From the NCBI RefSeq assembly GCF_009769385.1, contig NZ_VKAB01000011.1, forward strand, positions 248,001-312,000: a stretch of DNA of 64,000 bases, read 5' to 3'. Below, piece by piece: positions 50,570 through 57,976 of the stretch (within the stretch, counting starts at the first letter, position 1; every line of letters begins with the position of its first letter). This DNA is from Saccharothrix deserti. Its GTDB lineage: Bacteria > Actinomycetota > Actinomycetes > Mycobacteriales > Pseudonocardiaceae. The notes under the pieces are model-generated. The model ran no database searches, was not told the origin of the DNA, and saw nothing but the letters and a program-made list of their open reading frames with translations. A program made the position numbers and the translations under genes.

Positions 50570-51082
50570 ATGGCCGACCTGACCGAACTCGAGAAGCAGA
50601 GCCTGGACGAGATCCCGCACCCGTCGCTGCCCGAGGGCTCGTCCCTCTACGGCGGGACCAAGGTGTTCCCCGACTACCAGGCCGAGGCGGGCGAAACGTA
50701 CTTCACCCTGGTCCACGGCATCGCGCACGAGTCGTCGGTGAGCTTCGTGGCGATCCTCCAGGCGACCCGCGCGCTGCGGAAGGGCTTCGAGTCGGCGATC
50801 TACTTCTACGGTCCCGGTTCGCTGAACTGCCTGGCCACCAGGGGGTTCCCGACGACGGGCAACGCCGCGTTCCCCGGTGAGATGAACATCAACGACCAGC
50901 TCAAGACGTTCATCGCCGAGGGCGGCAAGGTGTTCTGCTGCCGGTTCGGCCTGTCGCTGCACGGCGCGCGGGAGGAAGACCTCATCGAGGGCGTCATCCC
51001 CACGCACCCGTTGGACGTGCAGGACGCGTTGATCCACTACGCGCGCAAGGGCGCGATCATCAACTCCACCTACATGTTCTAG
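50570..51082 (+). CDS. MSMEG_0572/Sll0783-family nitrogen-starvation response protein
   Basis: A 170-residue soluble protein, probably DsrE-like fold (SAIYFYGPGSLNCLATRGFP, then KTFIAEGGKVFCCRFGLSLH). It belongs to the Sll0783/MSMEG_0572 family induced by nitrogen starvation in cyanobacteria and mycobacteria. The conserved Cys pair and lone Cys suggest sulfur or redox chemistry, but its role is undefined. It precedes the radical SAM gene by 9 bp. Confidence 0.86.
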   Translation: MADLTELEKQSLDEIPHPSLPEGSSLYGGTKVFPDYQAEAGETYFTLVHGIAHESSVSFVAILQATRALRKGFESAIYFYGPGSLNCLATRGFPTTGNAAFPGEMNINDQLKTFIAEGGKVFCCRFGLSLHGAREEDLIEGVIPTHPLDVQDALIHYARKGAIINSTYMF

Positions 51083-51091
51083 GGGGTCGTC

Positions 51092-52177
51092 GTGCGCGTT
51101 GGCACCGAGAACGACGTGATCGCGGCGAGAGTCGGCATCGCCGTGCAAGGGGTGCGCGTGGACGCGCCCGTGCGACGGCCGCAGGGCGCGGGGCCCAGCG
51201 ACGACGGGCACGTCCTGGTCGACGGTGCCAACGCGGCACTACCCCGCAACCCCGACAGTCCCTACGAGGTGCGGGACGGGAGGATCTTCCACGGCGCGGT
51301 GGACACCGGGCTGTCGTTGACGGTCGTGCGGCGACCCAGGTTCTACGACCTGGTGACCGCGGACGGCGTGCCGTACGAGCAGATCGCCCGGTTGCACGGC
51401 AAGGACGTGCTGGCGACGACGGTCGTGCAGACGTGCATACGGTATGGAGAAGACCAGCGGTGCCGGTTCTGCACGATCGAGGAGTCGTTGCGGGCCGGGG
51501 CCACGGTCGCGGCCAAGACGCCCGCGCAGTTGGCCGAGGTCGCGTCGGCGGCCGTTCGGCTGGACGGCGTCCGGCAGATGGTGATGACGACCGGGACGAC
51601 CGCCGGTCCCGATCGCGGTGCGCGGAACCTGGTGCGGAGCGTGCGGGCGGTGCTGGAGGCCGTGCCGGGGTTGCCGATCCAGGTGCAGATCGAGCCGCCG
51701 GGTGATCCGGGTGTGCTCGCCGAGCTGCGTGCGGCGGGTGCGACGGCGATCGGCATCCACGTCGAGTCGTTGGACGACGAGGTGCGGCGGAGGTGGATGC
51801 CGGGGAAGTCGACCGTGCCGTTGGCCGAGTACTGGGCGGCGTGGGACGAGGCGGTGCGGGTGTTCGGGTGGAACAAGGTGTCCACCTACCTGTTGATCGG
51901 CCTCGGTGAGGACGCCGAGTCGGAGGCGGATTCGATCGTGGCGGGTGCGGCTTCGCTGATCGAGCGCGGCGTGTACCCGTTCGCGGTGCCGTTCCGGCCG
52001 ATGGCGGGCACGTTGGCGCGGCGGGACGGGGTGGCGGGGCCGTCGGTGGAACTGGTGGCCTCGGTGACGTCGCGGATCGCCGAGCTGCTGCGTGCGGCCG
52101 GGATGACCGGTGCGGGGCAGGAGGCCGGGTGCGCGGCTTGCGGTGCGTGCGGCGCGTTGCAGGCGGCGGGCGGATGA
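51092..52177 (+). CDS. radical SAM protein, MSMEG_0568 family
   Basis: A 361-residue enzyme. The presumed [4Fe-4S] cysteines are Cys115, Cys124 and Cys127, a CX8CX2C spacing instead of CX3CX2C. SAM-site features follow (MVMTTGTTAG; IQVQIEPPG; IGIHVESLDDEVRRRWMPGK). A Cys-rich C-terminus (CAACGACG) could hold a second cluster or metal. Core Nit1C member. ATGA overlap with the next gene. The reaction is unknown. Confidence 0.86.
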   Translation: MRVGTENDVIAARVGIAVQGVRVDAPVRRPQGAGPSDDGHVLVDGANAALPRNPDSPYEVRDGRIFHGAVDTGLSLTVVRRPRFYDLVTADGVPYEQIARLHGKDVLATTVVQTCIRYGEDQRCRFCTIEESLRAGATVAAKTPAQLAEVASAAVRLDGVRQMVMTTGTTAGPDRGARNLVRSVRAVLEAVPGLPIQVQIEPPGDPGVLAELRAAGATAIGIHVESLDDEVRRRWMPGKSTVPLAEYWAAWDEAVRVFGWNKVSTYLLIGLGEDAESEADSIVAGAASLIERGVYPFAVPFRPMAGTLARRDGVAGPSVELVASVTSRIAELLRAAGMTGAGQEAGCAACGACGALQAAGG

Positions 52178-53865
52178 TCGCCTTCGACGGCCCGCTCCGG
52201 GCGACGGCGTCGGAGGTCGTGGCGCTGCTGGGTGAACGGCCGGTGCGACCGGGGTTCCGGATCGAGCCGGCGGACGACGTCGCGGCGTACCGGGAGCTGC
52301 GGCGGCGCGTGTTCGTGGAGGAGCAGGGGCTGTTCTCCGGGACCGACTTGGACGAGCACGACGACGATCCGCGCACGGTCGTGCTGGTGGCGCGGGACGA
52401 GCACGGGCAGCTGCTGGGCGGGGTTCGCCTGCACCCGGCGCGGGTCGACGGCCCGGACATCGGCTGGTGGCAGGGCGGGCGGCTGGTGGTCGACCCGGCC
52501 AGTCGCGGCACGCGCGGCGGCGGCGGCAGGCGCGGCGGCGGCGGCAGGCGCGGCGGCGGCGGCGGCAGGCGCGGCAGCGGCACGGATAGTGCCGGTGGTG
52601 CCGGCGGCTCTCATGGTGCGGGTGGAGTCGCTGATTCGGACCGAGTCCGTGGCGGTGGCGGCTCCGGTGGTGACGACGGCGGTGGTTGGTCGCGGTCCTC
52701 GTTGTTTCAACCGACGTTTCAACCTGGCGATAACGCTGTTTTCTTTAGGTCCTCAGGCCATGATCACTCGATCGGGTTTGGTTCGGGTGGTGTCGGTGGG
52801 GTCGGGCCGGCTCTGGTGCGGGCGGCGTGCGCTTACGTCGAGGGTGCCGGGGCGTTGCGGTTCGACGCAACCGTGCAGGCGCGTAACGAGGTGCTGTTCA
52901 CCCGGTTGGGGTGGACACGGGTCCGGGACGTCGTCGTGGCCGGGCAGCCGCACGTGTTGATGCGGTGGCCGATCGGTCGCATCGCGGCTTTGGTCGCCGC
53001 CACCAAGCGCGACCTCGGGCGTCTGCTGCACGGGCTGAACCCCGGCGGCGCCGGCTTCGTCGGTGACGACGGCGCGCCCGTGCCCGGCAGCGATCTCGTG
53101 GCGGCGTGTGACGCGATCGTGCCCTCGATGGTGGAGCGCTCACCAGAGTGGGCCGGGTGGTGTTCGGTCCTGGTCAACCTGAACGACCTGGCCGCGATGG
53201 GCGCGGAACCGGTCGGGCTATTGGATGCAATAGGCGCGCGGGACGTGTCGTTCGCGTCCAGAGTCCTCAGTGGACTTCGTATGGCGTGTACTGCATACGA
53301 TGTGCCGGTTCTTGGTGGGCACACGCAGCTCGGTGTGCCGGCCGCGCTGTCGGTCACGGCGCTGGGGCGGACCGCGCATCCCGTGCCGGCCGGTGGTGGG
53401 AAGCCGGGACATCACGTCAGGCTCACCGCCGATCTGGGCGGTGGGTGGCGGACGGGCTACCAGGGACGTCAGTGGGACTCGACGTCCACCCGCCGCACGC
53501 CCGAACTGCGCGCGATGCTCGGCTCGGTGGCCGTCGCGCGACCGAAAGCCGCCAAGGACGTGTCCATGGCCGGTGTCGTCGGCACGCTCGGGATGCTCGC
53601 CGAGGCCAGTGGCTGCGCCGCCGTGCTCGACGTGGCCGCGGCGCCACGGCCACGTGAGGCGAGCGCGGGCGACTGGCTCACCTGCTTCCCCGGCTTCGCC
53701 ATGCTCACCGCCGACGAACCGGGCACCCCGGCCCCGCCCGCCGGCCCGGCCGAGAGCGCGGTGTGCGGTGAGCTGGTCGCCGGGCGCGGTGTAGTGCTGC
53801 GCTGGCCGGACGGAGACGTCACCGAAGCTGTCACGGGCGCCGTGACGGGAATGGGGATCGCATGA
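52174..53865 (+). CDS. MSMEG_0567/sll0787-family protein: GNAT plus AIR-synthase-like domains, with insertion
   Basis: A 563-residue fusion. The N-terminal GNAT domain (about 28-270) starts FRIEPADDVAAYRELRRRVF and is interrupted: after RLVVDPASRGTRGG come about 91 Gly/Arg/Ser-rich residues, then GVGPALVRAACAYVEGAGAL resumes the acetyl-CoA loop. The C-terminal PurM-like domain (about 275-563) has GDDGAPVPGSDLV, LVNLNDLAAMGAEPVG and AKDVSMAGVVGTLGML. ATGA overlaps on both ends tie it into the operon. Without the insertion its length would match the family. Whether the GNAT half is active is doubtful. Confidence 0.85.
   Translation: MIAFDGPLRATASEVVALLGERPVRPGFRIEPADDVAAYRELRRRVFVEEQGLFSGTDLDEHDDDPRTVVLVARDEHGQLLGGVRLHPARVDGPDIGWWQGGRLVVDPASRGTRGGGGRRGGGGRRGGGGGRRGSGTDSAGGAGGSHGAGGVADSDRVRGGGGSGGDDGGGWSRSSLFQPTFQPGDNAVFFRSSGHDHSIGFGSGGVGGVGPALVRAACAYVEGAGALRFDATVQARNEVLFTRLGWTRVRDVVVAGQPHVLMRWPIGRIAALVAATKRDLGRLLHGLNPGGAGFVGDDGAPVPGSDLVAACDAIVPSMVERSPEWAGWCSVLVNLNDLAAMGAEPVGLLDAIGARDVSFASRVLSGLRMACTAYDVPVLGGHTQLGVPAALSVTALGRTAHPVPAGGGKPGHHVRLTADLGGGWRTGYQGRQWDSTSTRRTPELRAMLGSVAVARPKAAKDVSMAGVVGTLGMLAEASGCAAVLDVAAAPRPREASAGDWLTCFPGFAMLTADEPGTPAPPAGPAESAVCGELVAGRGVVLRWPDGDVTEAVTGAVTGMGIA
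52521..52794 (+). repeat. in-frame low-complexity insertion within the GNAT domain
   Basis: About 274 bp. It opens with 18-bp GC-only repeats (GGCGGCGGCGGCAGGCGC type, with a one-codon expansion), then passes into a less GC-rich stretch (52700-52790) containing the direct repeat GTTTCAACC. In the CDS frame third positions are often T or A (TTT, CAA, GAT, GCT), unlike the rest of the gene; GC is higher at third positions in the +1-shifted frame. Confidence 0.7.
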
Positions 53866-54707
53866 GCGTCCTGCGCGTGGCCGCCGCGGCGGCGCCGTTC
53901 GACCGCGACCTGGAAGCCGATTTCGCCCGGGTGGCCGACCTGATCGAGGGCGCGAAGGCGGCCGGGGTCGGTCTGCTCGCGCTGCCCGAGGCCTGTCTCG
54001 GCGGCTATCTGTCCACTCTGGACGGCAGTGCGGACGGTCCGCCCGCGCTGGCGCTGGACGGTCCCGAGATCGGCAGGCTGGCGGCACTCGCGGGCGACCT
54101 GGTCGTCACCGCCGGGTACTGCGAGCTGGCCGACGGCGTGCGCTACAACAGCGTCGTCTGCGTGACCGGTGACGGCGTGCTCGGCAACCACCGCAAGGTG
54201 CACCAGCCGTTGAACGAGAACGCCAGCTACGGCGCGGGCGACGGTTTCGCCGCGTTCGACACGCCGGTCGGCCGGCTCGGCATGATGATCTGCTACGACA
54301 AGGCGTTCCCCGAATCGGCCCGCGCGCTGGCACTGGACGGCGCCGAGATCGTGGTGTGCGCGTCGGCGTGGCCGGGCAGCCGCACGAACGCCGCCGCCGA
54401 CCTGGCCGAGGACCGGTGGACCCGCCGGTTCGACCTGTTCGACCGGGCGCGGGCGTTGGAGAACCAGGTCGTGTGGGTGTCGGCGAACCAGTCCGGCGAG
54501 TTCGGCTCGCTGCGGTTCGTGGCCAGCGCCAAGGTGGTCGACCCCGGCGGTGACGTGCTCGCCACCACCGGTGTCGCGGCGGGCGTGGCGGTGGCGGAGA
54601 TCGACGTGACGGCGGCGTTGGAGGCGGCCCGCCGGTCGATGGGCCACCTGCGGGACCGCCGACCGGAGGCCTACCAGCCGGTGGACGGCGACCTCGCACG
54701 GGCATGA
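53862..54707 (+). CDS. Nit1C-type nitrilase (catalytic copy)
   Basis: A 281-residue carbon-nitrogen hydrolase. The triad is complete: Glu43 (LPEACLGGY), Lys112 (HRKVHQP), Cys144 (MMICYDKAFPE). This group (with Synechocystis Nit6803) hydrolyses nitriles, and Nit1C nitrilases have been linked to bacterial cyanide assimilation. ATG overlaps the previous gene (ATGA). The next gene, 7 bp on, is a paralogue lacking two of the three residues. Confidence 0.93.
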   Translation: MSVLRVAAAAAPFDRDLEADFARVADLIEGAKAAGVGLLALPEACLGGYLSTLDGSADGPPALALDGPEIGRLAALAGDLVVTAGYCELADGVRYNSVVCVTGDGVLGNHRKVHQPLNENASYGAGDGFAAFDTPVGRLGMMICYDKAFPESARALALDGAEIVVCASAWPGSRTNAAADLAEDRWTRRFDLFDRARALENQVVWVSANQSGEFGSLRFVASAKVVDPGGDVLATTGVAAGVAVAEIDVTAALEAARRSMGHLRDRRPEAYQPVDGDLARA

Positions 54708-54714
54708 TGCACTC

Positions 54715-55539
54715 GTGAGCACCCTTCGCATCGGGGCCGCGGCGGCGGCGTTCGGCCGCGACCTCGACTTCGACCTGCGCCGCATCGGCACCCTCGTCGA
54801 CCACGCCCGGCGGTCCGGTGTCGGACTGCTGGTGCTGCCCGACGCCGCGCTCGGCGGCTACCTCGCCGACCTGCGGCACCCCGACCCCGACGCGTTGCCG
54901 CCCGCGTTGGAACCGGACGGTCCGCTCATCAGGGAGGTCGCGCGGATGGCGGCGGAGATGGTGGTGTGCGTGGGGTACTGCGAGGCCGACGGCGACGACC
55001 GGTACAACAGCGCGGTGTGCGTCAACGGCGACGGCGTGCTCGGCAGGCACCGCAAGGTGCACCAGCCCGCGGGCGAGTCCATCGCCTACCGGGCGGGCGA
55101 CGAGTTCACCGCGTTCGACACGCCCGTGGGTCGGCTGGGCATGCTCATCGACTACGACAAGACGTTCCCGGAGGCCGCCCGGTCGTTGGCACTGGACGGG
55201 GCGGAGATCCTGGCGTGCCTGTCCGCGTGGCCGACCAGCATCACCAACCGCGCGCCGCGGATGGCGCAGGACCGGCAGTCCCGGCTGTTCGACCTGTACG
55301 ACTGCGCGCGGGCGGCCGAGAACCAGGTCGTGCTGGCGTCGTCCAACCAGACCGGCGCGTTGGGCGGGATGAAGTTCCTCGGGCAGGCCAAGGTGGTCGG
55401 TCCGGGTGGCGAGGTGCTGGCGCGCACGTGGTCCAAGGCCGGGATCGCGGTGGCGGAGGTCGATCCGCCGGTCGAGATCGCCAAGGCGCGCCGGGTGCTC
55501 AGCCACCTGGCCGAGCGGAAACCGGCGGCGTACGCGTGA
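54715..55539 (+). CDS. nitrilase paralogue lacking catalytic Glu and Cys (pseudo-enzyme)
   Basis: A 274-residue protein, colinear with and clearly related to the preceding nitrilase (RRVLSHLAERKPAAYA end; HRKVHQP shared). At the catalytic sites it has Asp43 for Glu (LPDAALGGY) and Asp146 for Cys (MLIDYDKTFPE); Lys114 is kept. The frame is intact and codon use is normal, so it is a maintained gene, not a decaying copy. It may pair with the active nitrilase or bind a ligand. GTG start; GTGA overlap with the glycosyltransferase. Confidence 0.9.
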   Translation: MSTLRIGAAAAAFGRDLDFDLRRIGTLVDHARRSGVGLLVLPDAALGGYLADLRHPDPDALPPALEPDGPLIREVARMAAEMVVCVGYCEADGDDRYNSAVCVNGDGVLGRHRKVHQPAGESIAYRAGDEFTAFDTPVGRLGMLIDYDKTFPEAARSLALDGAEILACLSAWPTSITNRAPRMAQDRQSRLFDLYDCARAAENQVVLASSNQTGALGGMKFLGQAKVVGPGGEVLARTWSKAGIAVAEVDPPVEIAKARRVLSHLAERKPAAYA

Positions 55540-56651
55540 GGGTCGCGCTGCTGACGTACTCGTCCAAGCCGCGTGGCGGGGTGGTGCACACGTTGGCGTT
55601 GGCGGAGGCGTTGGCTGCTGCGGGTGCTTCCGTGACGGTGTGGACGTTGGGGCGGGGTGGGGACACCGGGTTCTTCCGGCCGGTGGACCGGCGGGTGGCG
55701 TTGCGGGTGGTGCCGTTCCCGGAGGTGGAGGGCGAGGAGGTCGGGGCGCGGATCCTGCGGTCGATCGCCGTGCTGCGGGAGGCGTTCGACCCGTCCGGGT
55801 TCGACGTCGTGCACGCGCAGGACTGCATCAGCGCCAACGCGGTGGACGTGTGCGTGCGGACGGTGCACCACATCGACCACTTCACCACGCCGGAGTTGGC
55901 GGCTTGTCATGAGCGCGCGCTGACGTCGCCGGTCGCGCACGTGTGCGTGTCTTCGGCGGTGGCGGGGGAGTTGCGGGACGGGTGGGGGATCGCGGCCGAG
56001 GTGATACCCAACGGGGTGGATGCGGCGCGGTTCGCTCGTGCTGGGCGGCGCGGGTGGGAGCACTTGGGGCGGTACGTGCTCGCGGTGGGTGGGATCGAGC
56101 CGCGTAAGGGGTCTCTCGAGCTGCTGGAGGCGTATGCCTTGTTGCGGGCTCGGCATCCTGATGTGCGGTTGGTGATGGCGGGCGGGGAGACGTTGTTCGA
56201 CTACCGGGACTACCGGGCTCGGTGGGAGGAGCGGGCTCGGGAGTCGGGGGTGGAGCCGGTCGTGCTCGGGCCGGTGGACCACGACGCGTTGCCGTCGTTG
56301 GTGGCGTCGGCGGCGGTGTTCGCGTTCCCGTCCACGAAGGAGGGGTTCGGGCTGGCGGCCATGGAGGCGTTGGCGGCCGGTGTGCCGTTGGTGGCGCGTG
56401 ACCTGCCGGTGTTGCGGGAGGTGTTCGACGGTGCTGCGCGTTTTGCCGTCACTCCGTCGGAGTTCGCGGAGGCGTTGGCCGATGCCTTGGCCGACGGTGG
56501 GGCGTTCGCCGAGGTGGGTAGGGCGTTGGCGGACCGTCACACGTGGGCGGAGGCGGCCCAACGCCACCTCACGTTCTACCGCTCTCTGCTCGACCGGGGT
56601 GTTCTGAGTGTTGAACTCGGGGGTCCTGAAGGTAGGACACGCGCGTTCTGA
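55536..56651 (+). CDS. glycosyltransferase, MSMEG_0565 family (GT4 type)
   Basis: A 371-residue GT-B enzyme. N-terminal VALLTYSSKPRGGVVHTLAL; donor-binding half with GGIEPRKGSLELLEAY and the GT4 EX7E-like FPSTKEGFGLAAMEALAAG. Last core gene of the Nit1C cluster; acceptor unknown. The final ~16 residues (from VLSVELGG) are encoded by the beginning of the 22-bp repeat element, so the natural stop has been replaced or extended by the repeat. Confidence 0.88.
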   Translation: MRVALLTYSSKPRGGVVHTLALAEALAAAGASVTVWTLGRGGDTGFFRPVDRRVALRVVPFPEVEGEEVGARILRSIAVLREAFDPSGFDVVHAQDCISANAVDVCVRTVHHIDHFTTPELAACHERALTSPVAHVCVSSAVAGELRDGWGIAAEVIPNGVDAARFARAGRRGWEHLGRYVLAVGGIEPRKGSLELLEAYALLRARHPDVRLVMAGGETLFDYRDYRARWEERARESGVEPVVLGPVDHDALPSLVASAAVFAFPSTKEGFGLAAMEALAAGVPLVARDLPVLREVFDGAARFAVTPSEFAEALADALADGGAFAEVGRALADRHTWAEAAQRHLTFYRSLLDRGVLSVELGGPEGRTRAF

Positions 56652-56712
56652 AGGTAGGACACACCTGTTCTGAAGGTAGGACACACGGGGGCTGGGGGTA
56701 GGACACACGCGG
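56610..56712. repeat. second 22-bp tandem-repeat element (half copy)
   Basis: TTGAACTCGGGGG (56611) is followed by four 22-bp units with GTAGGA at 56632, 56654, 56676 and 56698. The distance from TTGAACTC to the first GTAGGA is 21 bp, exactly as at the 1649-1860 locus (1778 to 1799). Only one arm is present here. The element overlaps the end of the glycosyltransferase gene and is followed by a gene remnant. Confidence 0.9.
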
Positions 56713-56719
56713 TGGTTAG

Positions 56720-56872
56720 GGGTGTTCGGAGTGGACGTGGGTGCGGGAGACGTCGATCGCCCTGGGCGGTGACGGCGGCACGCCGGCGCGGGACGTGGCG
56801 CGGGCCTACGTCGAGTGCGTGGAAGGCGACATCACCGGGCGGAACTGCGAGTGCTACCACAAAGATCGGTAG
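56720..56872 (+). pseudogene. 3' fragment of an SDR/epimerase-like gene
   Basis: Fifty codons open from an in-frame TAG at 56717 read SEWTWVRETSIALGGDGG, then TPARDVARAYVECVEGDITG and end at TAG 56872. The DVARAYVECVEGDITG stretch matches the C-terminal region of NAD-dependent epimerases/SDRs. No start or Rossmann domain is present. It overlaps the end of the convergent ATPase gene. Confidence 0.45.
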
Positions 56873-57753
56873 TGGTCCAGCACCCTCTGCACCCCGACCT
56901 CCGGCGGCTCGACCGCGGAATCAACCACGAGGTCCGGGTCGTCCCAGTTCTCCCACCGCTCCTTCATCCGCAGCACGTGTTCCCACGACACCGTCTGGTG
57001 CCAGCCGGGGATCCCGCGCGCCCGGCCCTCGACGCGGCTGCGCTGCAACACCTCGTCCGAGCACACGCACTCCACGCCCACGAACACGCCACCCAGGCGC
57101 TCGGTCACCGATCGCCACCGCCGCCGGGTCTCCCGGCGGTGCCCGGTCGCGTCCACGATCACGTCGAGACCGAGTTGCAGTTGCCGCGCCACCGACGCGG
57201 TCAGGTTCACCTCCGCCAAGTGCGCGGTGTTGTCCGACCGCAGGGCGCCGAACGGCACCAGCGCGCCCAGTTGCCAGTCCATGGAGAACACCGGCGCGGT
57301 GAGCCGCCAGGCGAGGGCTTCCGCCAACGTGCTCTTACCCGTCCCCGGCACACCCGCGAGCAGGATCGTCCGAGGCCGCCGCACGGCGTCCGGGCGTGGA
57401 ATCGGCCGCAGCTTCTCGTACTCCGCGTGCGCCCGGTCCGCCATCAGTGCCTGCAACTCCTCGCGCACGACGTCCAGCCCCGGAACACCCGGCGGCCGGA
57501 CACCGCCCTCCTCGACCGCGCGCACCCAACCCAGCACCAGGTGCTCGGGACGCACGAACACGTCACCCAGCCGTTCGGCCTCCAACGACGCCGCGCTCAC
57601 CAGCACCGCGCGTTCGACCGTGCCGACGCCGAAACCAGGCACGTCGAGCCGGGCCACCAGTTCCGCCGCGATCCCACCCGCGCCGGGGTCGGAGAGCCGG
57701 GAGAGGTCGGCGAGCAGGTCACCGGCTGACGGGTGCACCGGAAGATCGACCAC
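56854..57753 (-). CDS. P-loop ATPase/kinase with Clp-N-like N-terminal domain
   Basis: A 299-residue protein. Residues ~10-85 resemble a Clp N-terminal repeat (ERAVLVSAASLEAERLGDVF, then RPEHLVLGWVRAV). The C-terminal P-loop kinase-like domain has Walker A GVPGTGKS at 134-141 and VIVDATGHRRETRRRW. AAA_33-type kinases include polynucleotide- and small-molecule kinases. GTG 57753 is preceded by GGAG at short spacing; the open frame extends to 57948 without a good start. It lies alone between two gene fragments. Confidence 0.7.
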   Translation of the reverse strand: MVDLPVHPSAGDLLADLSRLSDPGAGGIAAELVARLDVPGFGVGTVERAVLVSAASLEAERLGDVFVRPEHLVLGWVRAVEEGGVRPPGVPGLDVVREELQALMADRAHAEYEKLRPIPRPDAVRRPRTILLAGVPGTGKSTLAEALAWRLTAPVFSMDWQLGALVPFGALRSDNTAHLAEVNLTASVARQLQLGLDVIVDATGHRRETRRRWRSVTERLGGVFVGVECVCSDEVLQRSRVEGRARGIPGWHQTVSWEHVLRMKERWENWDDPDLVVDSAVEPPEVGVQRVLDHYRSLW

Positions 57754-57853
57754 GAGGCTCCAATCGGCAATTCCCTTGGTGCTGACCAGGCTGGCCGGCA
57801 GTACGTGTCGTGATCGTGAACCGTACTGAACCCGTCGACCGGAGCGCCGGCCG

Positions 57854-57976
57854 TTGCTTGCCGGAGAACCGGTACGACTGCGTCCCCCGGACGTGTCCGA
57901 CGCCGAGGCCCGCTGGCGCTGGCGCTGGAACAGCGATCCCGGGGTCACGCGGTGGATGTCGACCGGCTATCCGAAT
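57854..57976 (+). pseudogene. 5' fragment of a GNAT acetyltransferase gene
   Basis: The frame reads LLAGEPVRLRPPDVSDAEAR, then RWRWNSDPGVTRWMSTGYP, which is the N-terminal beta-strand/helix region of a GNAT. After about 41 codons similarity stops where the sequence becomes the 3' end of the convergent acyltransferase fusion gene. No acetyl-CoA loop follows. It appears to be a truncation left by recombination. Confidence 0.5.

Noticed and set aside
52232-52960. Alternative-frame product over the GNAT insertion (Ala-rich)
   Set aside because: It has no start signal or family match and is out of frame with the conserved flanks; kept only as evidence that the insert has foreign codon phase.
54966-55535. 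Extension of the glycosyltransferase frame upstream
   Set aside because: It reads Arg-rich shadow across the pseudo-nitrilase; GTG 55536 overlaps the previous stop and starts the GT-B fold.
54715-55539. Calling the second nitrilase a pseudogene
   Set aside because: The frame, codon usage and operon overlaps are intact; only catalytic residues differ, so it is annotated as a maintained pseudo-enzyme.
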